From a virus: a stretch of 38,049 nucleotides of DNA. Location of the stretch: the IMG/VR virus record IMGVR_UViG_3300028590_000051, positions 1 through 38,049 of that record, one strand, 5' to 3'. Position numbers and translations under genes: made by a program. Positions 7,039 through 13,798 of the stretch are shown here, in pieces (position 1 is the stretch's first letter; the number at the start of each line of letters is the position of its first letter). The notes under the pieces are model-generated. The model saw only the letters and a program-made list of their open reading frames with translations, ran no database searches and was not told the DNA's origin.

Positions 7039-7389
7039 GTGAGCGCGTTGCCAAGCCCCGTGGGGCAGATCTACACGATGGATGAGGCTGCGACGGCGCT
7101 GCACATCGGCCGGCGCAAGTTGCAGGAGCTGGTGAAGGACCATCCGTACTATTCCGACAACGGCGGCCGGAAGCTATTTTCCGAGACCGATATCGAGATG
7201 CTTTGGGAGGCTATGCGTTGCCACTTACCGTCAAACCCCGTGGCGGCATCTACTACCTCCGCGGAACCGTCCGGGGCATCAGCGTATATGAATCTACTAA
7301 AACACGCGATGCTCAAGAGGCAGAGGACATCCGCGCGAAACGCGAAGCCGACCTCTCGCTCGAAAGCATCTTCGGCAAGCGCGCGGTAG
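7039..7389 (+). CDS. xis: Excisionase-like helix-turn-helix protein
   Basis: Starts at GTG 7039, two bases after the preceding TAG; an alternative is ATG 7078. The N-terminal ~60 residues form a MerR/excisionase-type winged HTH: TMDEAATALHIGRRKLQELV, then a KLFSETDIEMLWEAM helix. Small HTH proteins of this type lie just upstream of integrase in alphaproteobacterial phages and probably act as excisionase or directionality factor. The frame stays open to 7389, so the gene overlaps the integrase by 172 bases. The C-terminal part is Ser/Ala/Lys-rich, as in relatives I remember, but a shorter real product cannot be excluded. Confidence 0.65.
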   Translation: MSALPSPVGQIYTMDEAATALHIGRRKLQELVKDHPYYSDNGGRKLFSETDIEMLWEAMRCHLPSNPVAASTTSAEPSGASAYMNLLKHAMLKRQRTSARNAKPTSRSKASSASAR

Positions 7390-8330
7390 TCACCTTCGAC
7401 CAGGCCGCCGACAGCTATATCCAGTCGGGCGGGTCGTCGCGCTTCATCATCGAACAGAAGGCAGATGGGACAGTGACCGGGCTGGCAGTGGAGTTCAAGG
7501 GCCAGAAGCTCGACAAGATCGGACAGTCCGATCTGGACAAGGTCGCTAACAAGCTCTACCCGGGCACGACGCCCGAGACGCGCAACCGCTGCGTCTATAC
7601 CCCCTTCATTGCCATCTGGAACCACGCCGCTGCCGATGCCAGGAAGTGGGCCGAGCCGCGCAAGTGGCAGCGCCCTCGCAAGCCAAAGGGCACGGCGGCA
7701 AAGGTCAAGGTCAGCCGCGCCGGCACTCGACCAGTGGCATACGATTATGCGTGGCGTTTCGTTTCGGCGATGAGCCCGGCGGCAGCCTGCCTGATGACGG
7801 CGCTGTTCTATACCGGTATGCGACCGATCGAGCTGTTCTTGCTCGAGGCCGAGGAAGTCAACGTTGAGGGAAGGTGGATCGCTTTGTCGTCGTCCAAAAC
7901 GGACGAGCCGCGAGGCATCCCGATCCATGATATGCTGGTGCCGATGCTGACACCACTGGTGGAGCGCGGCGGCTTCCTGTTCCGAACCCACAAGAACCAG
8001 CCTTACCCGCCGACCAAGGACGGCGGAGGGCAGATCAAGTCGGCAATCAAGGGCGCCAGGGCGCGGTCGAAGATCAGAGACGTGTCACCTTACACGGCGC
8101 GGCACTCGGTTTCGACGCAGCTCGTACTCAACGGCGTGCACCCGTTCATCAAGGATCAGATCCTCGGGCATGCCGCTACCGAGATGAGCCGGGTCTATAC
8201 CCACATTCCCCAAAGGCCGCTGATCGAGGCCATCAACACACTGCCCACCATCGAAGACTGGGCGGCAGCGCCGTGGGTTCTGGACCCGATCAAGTGGCAG
8301 CGCCGACTCGCCAGGAAGACTACGCCATGA
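7218..8330 (+). CDS. int: Tyrosine-family site-specific integrase
   Basis: A 370-residue phage integrase that inserts phage DNA at attP/attB by strand exchange. An N-terminal arm/core-binding region is followed by the catalytic domain. Box I holds the Arg of LFYTGMRPIE (about residue 202); box II is SPYTARHSVS (about 291-300), with Tyr where many relatives have His; LGHA lies near 317, and the nucleophile Tyr in RVYTHI near 326. The start is taken as TTG 7218 because GGGAGG (7205-7210) lies exactly 7 bases upstream and the protein then begins LPLTVKPRGG, typical for the family. An in-frame TTG at 7203 lacks a ribosome site. attP lies just downstream. Confidence 0.93.
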   Translation: MPLTVKPRGGIYYLRGTVRGISVYESTKTRDAQEAEDIRAKREADLSLESIFGKRAVVTFDQAADSYIQSGGSSRFIIEQKADGTVTGLAVEFKGQKLDKIGQSDLDKVANKLYPGTTPETRNRCVYTPFIAIWNHAAADARKWAEPRKWQRPRKPKGTAAKVKVSRAGTRPVAYDYAWRFVSAMSPAAACLMTALFYTGMRPIELFLLEAEEVNVEGRWIALSSSKTDEPRGIPIHDMLVPMLTPLVERGGFLFRTHKNQPYPPTKDGGGQIKSAIKGARARSKIRDVSPYTARHSVSTQLVLNGVHPFIKDQILGHAATEMSRVYTHIPQRPLIEAINTLPTIEDWAAAPWVLDPIKWQRRLARKTTP

Positions 8331-8339
8331 ACGGGCGGG

Positions 8340-8610
8340 GAACAGACTGCACGGATTTTGCACGCGTGCAGCCGCCAAGTCTGGTTTCGTTCACGCCGAC
8401 ATTTGCCGAGCACGACGAAAAGGAACAAAGCGGAACGCCGCTTAAGATGCTGAGAAACCTGTGGAAAATGGTGCTGCAAGAGAGGATTGAACTCTCGACC
8501 TCTCCCTTACCAAGGGTAACATCGGCTTCTGTATTTGTTGGCAATAGCAACGCACTACGGCCCATCGGTCGTTTTGCTTGCACGCTGATTGCACATTTGC
8601 ACAGGAGAAC
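8340..8610. other. attP: attP: tRNA-Thr(GGT) 3'-half core with candidate integrase arm sites
   Basis: On the minus strand, bases 8519 down to 8469 reproduce the 3' half of a tRNA-Thr: anticodon loop with GGT, the 3' anticodon strand, a T arm (GAGAG/CTCTC around TTCAATC), the acceptor 3' strand and CCA. The 5' strand of the anticodon stem no longer pairs, so identity ends in that loop, as expected for a phage core that rebuilds the host tRNA after integration. TTGCAC occurs at 8358-8363, 8578-8583, 8589-8594 and 8597-8602, on both sides of the core, like arm-type integrase or Xis sites. Both flanks are phage genes, so this is attP, not attL or attR. Confidence 0.8.
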
Positions 8611-8613
8611 TAG

Positions 8614-8868
8614 ATGGCCGAACTGATCGACATTGCCTATCGCGCCCAGATGAACAGCCTCGCTGCTTCTCTCGACAAGGCATTCAACGGCGACAAGCGC
8701 GGGACGGACAGGAGCACAGGGTTCGTGCTGCTCATGTTCCCTTTCGACACGGTCGAGGGCGCTCGCACCAACTACATCAGCAACGCTGACCGCAAGGACA
8801 TCGTCGTCGCGCTGAAAGAGATCGTGGCGCGCTTCGAAGGCCAGCCAGAAATCAAGGGGCACGGCTGA
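8614..8868 (+). CDS. Hypothetical phage protein (84 aa)
   Basis: 84 residues with a good ribosome site (AGGAGAAC) just past the last TTGCAC repeat of attP. Contains a hydrophobic strand (TGFVLLMFPFD) and a helical C-terminus (DIVVALKEIVARFEG). I recognise it as a common small protein of alphaproteobacterial phages without known function. It is the first gene after attP and is one base out of phase with the next start (TGATG), so the two are co-translated. Confidence 0.6.
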   Translation: MAELIDIAYRAQMNSLAASLDKAFNGDKRGTDRSTGFVLLMFPFDTVEGARTNYISNADRKDIVVALKEIVARFEGQPEIKGHG

Positions 8869-9125
8869 TGGAGATCGGGCGCATCACCGGCTGCACGCGG
8901 GTCATAGGCAAGAGCCAAGGCTATTACGGCCTGCCGCTGCGCGACGAAGTCATAAACGACACCGTCACCGGGCCGGGAACGCCCTGCATGGTCACAGCTT
9001 GGATGCCGACGCCCGATGAATTGGCGGCGCTCAACGCTGGCGCACCAATTCACCTGAGGATCATCGGCACAGCGCACCCGCCCGTCATGCTCGGTGTCGG
9101 AGAAGTCCCCGTCGATGCCGCCTGA
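8868..9125 (+). CDS. Conserved phage protein of unknown function (85 aa)
   Basis: 85 residues with a recurring phage signature: ITGCTRVIG near the start, GLPLRDEV, and the block AWMPTPDELAALNAGAPIHL followed by TAHPPVMLGVG. This pattern is widespread in phages of Rhizobiales and other proteobacteria, but no role is known. The fold is likely small and beta-rich. It shares a base with the previous stop. Confidence 0.65.
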   Translation: MEIGRITGCTRVIGKSQGYYGLPLRDEVINDTVTGPGTPCMVTAWMPTPDELAALNAGAPIHLRIIGTAHPPVMLGVGEVPVDAA

Positions 9126-9152
9126 TCCCCACCACCTGTATGGAGAACGAGA

Positions 9153-9632
9153 ATGAAGTTCTGGTTTGACACCGAGTTCATCGAAGACGGCAAAACGATC
9201 GACCTCATCTCAATCGGGGTCGTCGCTGAGGACGGCAGCACGTACTACGCCGAGGCGGCGGAGTGCGACCGCTCCAGAGCCAGCCAGTGGGTGAAGGACA
9301 ACGTCCTTATCCATTGCAGTAGTGGCGCCCTGTTCGTCACGCGCCGGCAGATCGCCGCAGACATTGTCGAGTTCGTCGGAGATGCTCCCGAGTTCTGGGC
9401 CTATTACGCCGACTATGACTGGGTCGTTCTGTGCCAGCTATTCGGCACAATGATGGACCTCCCGAAGGGTTGGCCCATGTACTGCCGCGACATCAAGCAA
9501 CTCTGCGATAGCGTGGGCAATCCGAAGCTTCCAGAGCAAACCGGCAAGACGCACGACGCCTTGGCGGATGCTATGTGGAACCGTCAGGCTTACGACTTCC
9601 TCGAAAGCCTTCGGCCGATAAAGGCCGCCTAG
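9153..9632 (+). CDS. 3'-5' exonuclease, DEDDh type (RNase AS-like)
   Basis: 159 residues with the DnaQ-fold exonuclease motifs: WFDTEF (Asp6, Glu8), YYADYDW (Asp87/Asp89) and HDALADAMW (His134, Asp139), the DEDDh set that binds two metal ions. The short length and phage context match polyadenylate-type RNase AS proteins, which trim RNA 3' ends; DNA as substrate cannot be excluded. The stop lies in a CTAG shared with a convergent gene, so its transcript must run into the antisense gene. Confidence 0.85.
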   Translation: MKFWFDTEFIEDGKTIDLISIGVVAEDGSTYYAEAAECDRSRASQWVKDNVLIHCSSGALFVTRRQIAADIVEFVGDAPEFWAYYADYDWVVLCQLFGTMMDLPKGWPMYCRDIKQLCDSVGNPKLPEQTGKTHDALADAMWNRQAYDFLESLRPIKAA

Positions 9633-9922
9633 CCCCTCCCCGGCATCAGCCACACAGGCACAGTATGTCCTGCCGGTGGGTTAGGTGGGTTGTTGAGTAT
9701 GATGCTCACCTGACGGCTGCCGCACTTGGAGCAAGGTAGGGAGCGGCAGAAGCGGGCATGGTCACTCGATATGATGAAGTCGGCGCCGAACACCTCAATG
9801 GCCTTGTCGAGATCGACGGGAGCGGAGTGGCGGCACATAGGCTCAGGGCCGGGCTGCTGACAGTAGGCTGTGACGCTGTGGCCGTGTTCGCGGAAATAGC
9901 CGAGGGACCAGTGGACGGTCAC
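9629..9922 (-). CDS. Hypothetical zinc-ribbon phage protein
   Basis: 97 residues from a GTG start that overlaps the stop of its upstream neighbour (GTGA). Contains an N-terminal aromatic region, a DLDKAIEVFGADF helix, and a CSKC knuckle preceded by further Cys residues (YCQQ, MCRHS, FCRSLPC), suggesting zinc binding. Similar small proteins occur in Rhizobium and related phages. It is convergent to the exonuclease, ending in the same CTAG. Confidence 0.6.
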   Translation of the reverse strand: MTVHWSLGYFREHGHSVTAYCQQPGPEPMCRHSAPVDLDKAIEVFGADFIISSDHARFCRSLPCSKCGSRQVSIILNNPPNPPAGHTVPVWLMPGRG

Positions 9923-10056
9923 TTCGTTGCCTGGCGCTTCTCGGCTGCTTCTTCAGCTTCGATACCCATGAGGATCTGTATGTCTCTTGGGGTGAAGTAG
10001 GGATGGCGCTTCTGTAGTTCGGCGGCGCGGGCGATGAGAGATGGTTTGGTGGGCAT
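9919..10056 (-). CDS. Small hypothetical protein (45 aa)
   Basis: A 45-residue ORF with a start ATG at 10056 preceded by an AGGGAG ribosome site. The protein is helical and basic (PSLIARAAELQKRHPYFTPR, then EAEEAAEKRQATK). It shares bases with the next start, forming a two-gene minus-strand unit with the zinc-ribbon protein. The strong ribosome site and overlap make it likely real. Role unknown. Confidence 0.5.
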   Translation of the reverse strand: MPTKPSLIARAAELQKRHPYFTPRDIQILMGIEAEEAAEKRQATK

Positions 10057-10157
10057 GGGTCACTCCCTATGGAGTGGGGAGTCTTAGCACCGTGAACGGA
10101 AAGAGAACAAGTGGCCTGGGAAGCAGAGGCGAAATCTGCGGAGAAGCCGGGGAATGC

Positions 10158-10185
10158 TGGCTTTTTTCAACGGTTTGAGTATAGT
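10158..10185 (+). promoter_or_regulatory. Weak candidate promoter for the 10.2 kb gene
   Basis: TATAGT (10180-10185) in the divergent gap 10057-10210 is a good -10, but the -35 region (TGGCTT at 10158-10163 with a 16-base spacer) is poor. The AT-rich patch and the divergent genes make a promoter plausible. Confidence is low. Confidence 0.3.
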
Positions 10186-10210
10186 GAACGCTAACAGAAA
10201 GGCAAGAACT

Positions 10211-10657
10211 ATGGGCTGTGATATCCACTCGCTCGCGGAGCGTAAGCGCGAAGGAAAGTACGAGGCGATCCCCGGCTTGGAGCCGTTCGACTGGCGCGCG
10301 TACTTCATGTACGGGTTTCTAGCTGGCGTCCGCAATTATTCGGATGTGCCGCCGTTGGCGGAGCCACGCGGCTTTCCTGATGACGCCAGCGACTATGCGC
10401 GGGACCTGTCAGGCCGCTGGGGGATGGATGGCCACTCGCACTCGTGGCTGTCGGTCAAGGAGCTGACGGAGTTCAACTACGACGCTTTGGTTGAAGACCG
10501 CCGAGTAATGATCGACAACGATGGCGGCCGCACATCCTCGCCGGGCGGCGGTGAGATGGTTGTTTGGCGCGACCGGTTGGGTGGGCAGTTCTTTGCTGAT
10601 CTACAGCAACTGCAGGACGAAGGGGCCGAGCGCGTGCTGTTCCTGTTCGACAACTAG
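10211..10657 (+). CDS. Conserved phage protein beginning MGCDIHS
   Basis: 148 residues from ATG 10211, preferred over 10154 because an AAAGG ribosome site precedes it and the protein then starts MGCDIHSLAE, the invariant opening of a large unnamed phage family. It has Trp/Tyr-rich segments (DWRAYFMYGFLAGVRNY) and HSHSWLSVKEL. The Cys, Asp and His cluster near the start hints at metal binding; this is inference. It is the first gene of a plus-strand run to 11930. Confidence 0.75.
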   Translation: MGCDIHSLAERKREGKYEAIPGLEPFDWRAYFMYGFLAGVRNYSDVPPLAEPRGFPDDASDYARDLSGRWGMDGHSHSWLSVKELTEFNYDALVEDRRVMIDNDGGRTSSPGGGEMVVWRDRLGGQFFADLQQLQDEGAERVLFLFDN

Positions 10658-10691
10658 CCCTTCCACCACTGCAAAGGAACGGAGTGAGACG

Positions 10692-10946
10692 ATGCACAGG
10701 CTGACCCTCGCAGAGCAGCGCATCTTCCACCAGTCGCTTCGTGACAGCGTGGAGATCGTGGCGGAAGGTCGCTGCCCGACCTGCAACGGCTGCCAGTGGC
10801 TGTGTGACAGCGATCACGAACCCCGTCCATGGGGTGATCAACCAGGCTCTGGCCCTAACGCCTGTCACTGTGGTGGAGCAGGTAAGCCGTGTCCGACCTG
10901 TAACGAACTCAGCAAGGAAAGCCGTAATGAACAACGCTCAGCTTAA
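10692..10946 (+). CDS. Zinc-knuckle phage protein (84 aa)
   Basis: 84 residues from ATG 10692 with a GGAG ribosome site. After a helix (LTLAEQRIFHQSLRDSVEI) it has clustered cysteines: CPTCNGCQWLC, then CHCGGAGKPCPTC, a DnaJ-like zinc-knuckle arrangement. The last CPTC-containing segment and its downstream ribosome site are partly repeated at 11293-11341, after the next gene. It overlaps the next gene by 20 bases. Confidence 0.55.
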   Translation: MHRLTLAEQRIFHQSLRDSVEIVAEGRCPTCNGCQWLCDSDHEPRPWGDQPGSGPNACHCGGAGKPCPTCNELSKESRNEQRSA

Positions 10947-11298
10947 GGCCATCCAGTCCGACAGCATCCACTGGAAGCTCGATTCGTTGTGGAAGTCTGC
11001 AACGCGTGCCGGCGAATTAGTGCGCTTACGGCTCGACCCGATATCGCGGCGCGATCTCATCGGAAGCGCTGAAGCCATGCAGGATGGATCACTCAACATG
11101 GACGGCGGAGAGATCACATGGCGCGGGCTCCCGGTAGTTCTGGAGATGCCAGCTATACCGTTGCACTTCGACGCCGACGTGTCCGAGGACAAGGTTCATG
11201 AGCCGGAATGGCGCATCATCACCATCGAAGGCGAAGATAGCCGATCCGGTCGCACGCTGTATACGAACTTTCCCAGCAATCCTGACGGTTATAGGTAA
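10927..11298 (+). CDS. Hypothetical phage protein (123 aa)
   Basis: 123 residues from ATG 10927, preceded by an AGCAAGGAAAG ribosome site inside the zinc-knuckle gene. The N-terminal helix (LKAIQSDSIHWKLDSLWK) is followed by a beta-rich C-terminal half (GGEITWRGLPVVLEM; EPEWRIITIEGED). Family not recognised. Its final codons run into a copy of the previous gene's 3' end. Confidence 0.5.
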   Translation: MNNAQLKAIQSDSIHWKLDSLWKSATRAGELVRLRLDPISRRDLIGSAEAMQDGSLNMDGGEITWRGLPVVLEMPAIPLHFDADVSEDKVHEPEWRIITIEGEDSRSGRTLYTNFPSNPDGYR

Positions 11299-11338
11299 GC
11301 CGTGTCCTGAGTGTAATCCGTTGAGCAAGGAGCCGAAG

Positions 11339-11485
11339 ATGGCAGAGGAACCGGATGAGGACGACGACCACTCAATCTGGCTGCCGCCCGAGGAACTGAC
11401 GCGGCTTCAGCGGGAGAGGAACCGAGAAATGCGCACCATGCTGGATAAGCTCGCGGATCCGCTGAGCAAGGAGAAGCGGGGATGA
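11339..11485 (+). CDS. Small acidic protein (48 aa)
   Basis: 48 residues from ATG 11339, chosen because AAGGAG lies 6 bases upstream; an earlier in-frame start would overlap the previous gene. The sequence begins MAEEPDEDDDHS and continues as a basic helix (LTRLQRERNREMRTMLDKL). Its own tail encodes the next ribosome site. No function is evident. Confidence 0.5.
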   Translation: MAEEPDEDDDHSIWLPPEELTRLQRERNREMRTMLDKLADPLSKEKRG

Positions 11486-11682
11486 GCGACGACGTCGTGA
11501 GACTGGTTGACGAGCACGGGAAGACGGTCGGGGTGCTTGCTCAGCCCGGATCGATCAAAGCCGTCCTGCGCCCCGGCGAGAGCCTGATCGAAGTCGGGCC
11601 GATGCGCTCCACGCAGGAAGGCGACACGAACCGCGTCACGGTCCCGTATATGGTTCGGACCAGATTTCAGTTCGGCAAGTGA
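11482..11682 (+). CDS. Small beta-rich hypothetical protein (66 aa)
   Basis: 66 residues with alternating strand-like segments (VVRLVDEHGKTVGVLAQPG; SLIEVGPMR; RVTVPYMVRTRFQFG), suggesting a small beta barrel. An AAGGAG ribosome site lies upstream in the repeated segment, and it overlaps the neighbours on both sides by 4 bases. No family is recognised. Confidence 0.5.
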   Translation: MSDDVVRLVDEHGKTVGVLAQPGSIKAVLRPGESLIEVGPMRSTQEGDTNRVTVPYMVRTRFQFGK

Positions 11683-11930
11683 CCGAAACCCCCGTCACCT
11701 TCACGGTCCTAGAGGATGGACTATACCTCCCCAGCGTTGGCGGGGTGCTACCTGAAGGCGAGTACAGTGGCCGCAAGGTTTACCGTGACGGTAAGCTCTC
11801 CGAGGTCTACATCACCCTACACCGTAGAACCATGGACGCTATGGGCGTAGACAAGGGCGGCAAGGGCTCGTTGAACTGGAACATTATCAACGACTATCTG
11901 GCGCAGATGATTGGGGAGGATAAGGTCTAG
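11679..11930 (+). CDS. Hypothetical phage protein (83 aa)
   Basis: 83 residues from a GTG overlapping the previous stop (GTGA). N-terminal strands (VTFTVLEDGLYLP) are followed by a charged helical C-terminus. It is the last gene of the plus-strand run and ends in CTAG, whose complement is also the stop of the convergent RlpA-like gene. Confidence 0.5.
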   Translation: MTETPVTFTVLEDGLYLPSVGGVLPEGEYSGRKVYRDGKLSEVYITLHRRTMDAMGVDKGGKGSLNWNIINDYLAQMIGEDKV

Positions 11931-12298
11931 CGCACCCGAGTGACGCAGACTCGGATGACACCCTTGCTGGTGGGCGCCAGCTTCGCGAAGGCTGCTTTGG
12001 ACAGGTCGATGATGCGCCCGTACTTCCCAAAGCCTCCAGTGTCAGTGATCTTCACCTCCACCGATCGCTTTCCGGATACCACATTGGCACGACTGCCGAG
12101 CGGCAACGTGTTTGAGGCTGCCGTCATCGCGTTCATGTTGAAGGGTCGGCCATTGGCCATGGTCTTTCCGTGGTGGGCTTCGGCGTAAAAGCTCGCCTTG
12201 CCACACTCAGCAGCCCTGACCGGCGGCCCCCCAAACAGAAAGGCCATCCCGCAAATCAGGATGGCCCCTATGACCAAATCGAGAGCATGGCGCGTCAT
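11927..12298 (-). CDS. RlpA-like double-psi beta-barrel protein, secreted
   Basis: 123 residues. A signal peptide or N-terminal anchor (residues 1-30; hydrophobic IGAILICGMAFLF, then VRAAEC) leads into an RlpA-type domain: ASFYAEAHHGKTMANGRPF, the TAASNTLPLGSRANV block and ITDTGGFGKYGRIIDLS with Asp86 at the conserved position. RlpA relatives cleave or bind denuded glycan in peptidoglycan. Its place at the end of the lysis cassette suggests help in wall or septum degradation in the periplasm. The TDTGGF loop differs from the usual DRGPF form, so activity is uncertain. Confidence 0.85.
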   Translation of the reverse strand: MTRHALDLVIGAILICGMAFLFGGPPVRAAECGKASFYAEAHHGKTMANGRPFNMNAMTAASNTLPLGSRANVVSGKRSVEVKITDTGGFGKYGRIIDLSKAAFAKLAPTSKGVIRVCVTRVR

Positions 12299-12606
12299 TG
12301 TCGCGCGCCCCTCCGCTCTTCCTCCACATAGCGCCGGATGTAGCCAACGTCCGTCTTCAGCTCAGCAAGGGTTTCGCGGGTCGAGAGGCGGTCGGCATCG
12401 ATTACCCTGCCCTGCGCTACGATCTGGCCACCTAGCTCGATGTCCGTCTGGCGCAGCGAGGGGATGTCCCTGAGGGACAGTTGGTCGACTTTCTCCATCA
12501 TGGCGCCGTAGCCTTGGGCAGCGGCGAAGATCGCTCCAATGAGCGGGATGATGGTTAGTATGTTGCCCACGGTAATACGTGGCTCGATCCACTTTGGTAG
12601 GGCCAT
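12295..12606 (-). CDS. Small membrane protein of the lysis cassette
   Basis: 103 residues. One hydrophobic span (about 13-35: GNILTIIPLIGAIFAAAQ) is followed by a helical periplasmic or cytoplasmic tail with coiled-coil character (TRETLAELKTDVGYIRRYVE). A membrane anchor plus helical tail next to holin and endolysin genes recalls an inner-membrane spanin or accessory holin, but no matching outer-membrane lipoprotein is seen. It overlaps the RlpA-like gene by 4 bases. Confidence 0.6.
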   Translation of the reverse strand: MALPKWIEPRITVGNILTIIPLIGAIFAAAQGYGAMMEKVDQLSLRDIPSLRQTDIELGGQIVAQGRVIDADRLSTRETLAELKTDVGYIRRYVEEERRGARQ

Positions 12607-12740
12607 CTAGTCAATTCCTTAAAGCGTCAGAGGCAATGATAGGCACGGGGCTTCTCCAGTTCAGTTCTGGGGTTGGCTCAAGGCCCTGGATGGCATTGCA
12701 ACTGCTATCCGGGGCCGCTCTTGACGCTTTGAGGATCTTC
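12607..12740. other. Intergenic gap with a long imperfect inverted repeat
   Basis: No ORF of note lies in this 134-base gap of the lysis cassette. AAAGCGTCAGAG near 12620-12632 and its near-complement ending CTTGACGCTTTGAG (about 12718-12733) could pair over about 12 base pairs, closing a loop of some 85 bases. This could be an RNA control element between the two membrane genes. Confidence 0.35.
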
Positions 12741-13142
12741 TTACCGCCGACCGAGCTTGAGCTTCAGCAGGCGCTCCACGATGGTTTCGCCGCGGTTCAG
12801 GATGGCCGTGGCGGCGATCTCCTGCACTGCATTGGCATTCCCGCGCGGCAACTCGCGCATGTCGGCAACCTTGCCTTCCTCAGTGACGATCTGGGGCTTC
12901 ACGGTCGCGCGGAACGACGCAATCTGGCTCCATATCAGCGCAAGCAGCGGGATGAGGCTGCCGAGCGTGATTTCCTGCCAGCGGCCTTCGATCACAGTCA
13001 CGATGGCTGCCTGAAGCGACGGAGGAAGCGCGTTGTAGGTGTTGATCACAAACAGCAGGAACCCGCCGAGCCAGCCGCCCCAATCGAGGATGCGGCGCAG
13101 GAACCACTGGACAGCTACGGATGCGAAGAACGAGCCCATCAA
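12741..13142 (-). CDS. Putative holin / membrane protein
   Basis: 133 residues with two hydrophobic spans (about 21-39, WGGWLGGFLLFVINTYNAL; about 58-77, ITLGSLIPLLALIWSQIAS) separated by a short loop, and a charged C-terminal helix. Size, spans and position directly after the endolysin gene fit a holin, which would open the inner membrane at lysis. The sequence resembles unnamed membrane proteins next to lysozymes in Rhizobiales phages. The holin call is inference from context. Confidence 0.6.
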   Translation of the reverse strand: MMGSFFASVAVQWFLRRILDWGGWLGGFLLFVINTYNALPPSLQAAIVTVIEGRWQEITLGSLIPLLALIWSQIASFRATVKPQIVTEEGKVADMRELPRGNANAVQEIAATAILNRGETIVERLLKLKLGRR

Positions 13143-13771
13143 AACCTCACTGTGAATGCGACGAAGGCGAGAGCCGCGACGACAACGGCGATGAAGATGA
13201 GCCAGCCGAGGCGGCCATTCTTGGCCTTGGGGGCCTCAGGAGCGGGGTGAGCAGGCTCGGCGGGGATTGGCTTCGGCGCAGGTGAAACGGGCGTTGGCGC
13301 GGGCTCTGTGGCCCGGAGCGCGTCGACCGCAATGCGGGCCCATTTCAGCCGCGAGTCGTAGTGCTTGACGCCGGCACGGAGGTACGCCAGTTCGAAGGCC
13401 TTGACCTTGGCCTCAAGCCCGACTGCCGCAGCAACCTTGCCGATAGCCCCGCTTTCAGTTCCCTCAAGGCCCTTCAGCTCGAGATAGAGATAGGCATAGT
13501 TCGTCGCATCGGCCGCCGGGTCTTTGCCGTGCTTCTTGCACCATGCCTCGAAAGCGCGTCTCCGGGGGCCCGTCCATTGTGCCCACCCATAGCCACCTTT
13601 CGAACCCTTCACCGTGGGCTTCATCTCCTGCAGCTTGGTGAAGCCAAGGCTTTCGTGGCCCAGGTTGCCGAAGATGGCAGCAGCGTCCTGCAAGTTCAGA
13701 GCGGGAAAGTCAGCGACGAGCTTGCGCATGTACGCAGGCGCCGTCGCCCTGAAGTGGGCTTCGGGGTTCAT
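13139..13771 (-). CDS. Phage-tail-lysozyme-type endolysin with C-terminal membrane anchor
   Basis: 210 residues. The N-terminal ~150 match the phage tail lysozyme family (Phage_lysozyme2 type): AAIFGNLGHESLGF carries the likely catalytic Glu40, followed by GSKGGYGWAQWTGPRRRAFE. A Pro/Ala-rich linker (about 158-184) leads to one C-terminal transmembrane segment (GWLIFIAVVVAALAFVAF). It cuts peptidoglycan glycan strands. No N-terminal signal is seen, so the C-terminal span probably tethers it to the inner membrane; topology is the open question. It overlaps the holin gene by 4 bases. Confidence 0.82.
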   Translation of the reverse strand: MNPEAHFRATAPAYMRKLVADFPALNLQDAAAIFGNLGHESLGFTKLQEMKPTVKGSKGGYGWAQWTGPRRRAFEAWCKKHGKDPAADATNYAYLYLELKGLEGTESGAIGKVAAAVGLEAKVKAFELAYLRAGVKHYDSRLKWARIAVDALRATEPAPTPVSPAPKPIPAEPAHPAPEAPKAKNGRLGWLIFIAVVVAALAFVAFTVRF

Positions 13772-13798
13772 GGATAGTCTCCGGGGATGTTGAGGGTG

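Noticed and set aside
7149-7991. Minus-strand ORF (280 aa) antisense to integrase
   Set aside because: Low-complexity Arg/Leu/His composition; the integrase frame carries all motifs.
8469-8519. Complete tRNA-Thr gene at the attachment site
   Set aside because: Only the 3' half is present; no D arm or matching acceptor 5' strand lies beyond the anticodon loop.
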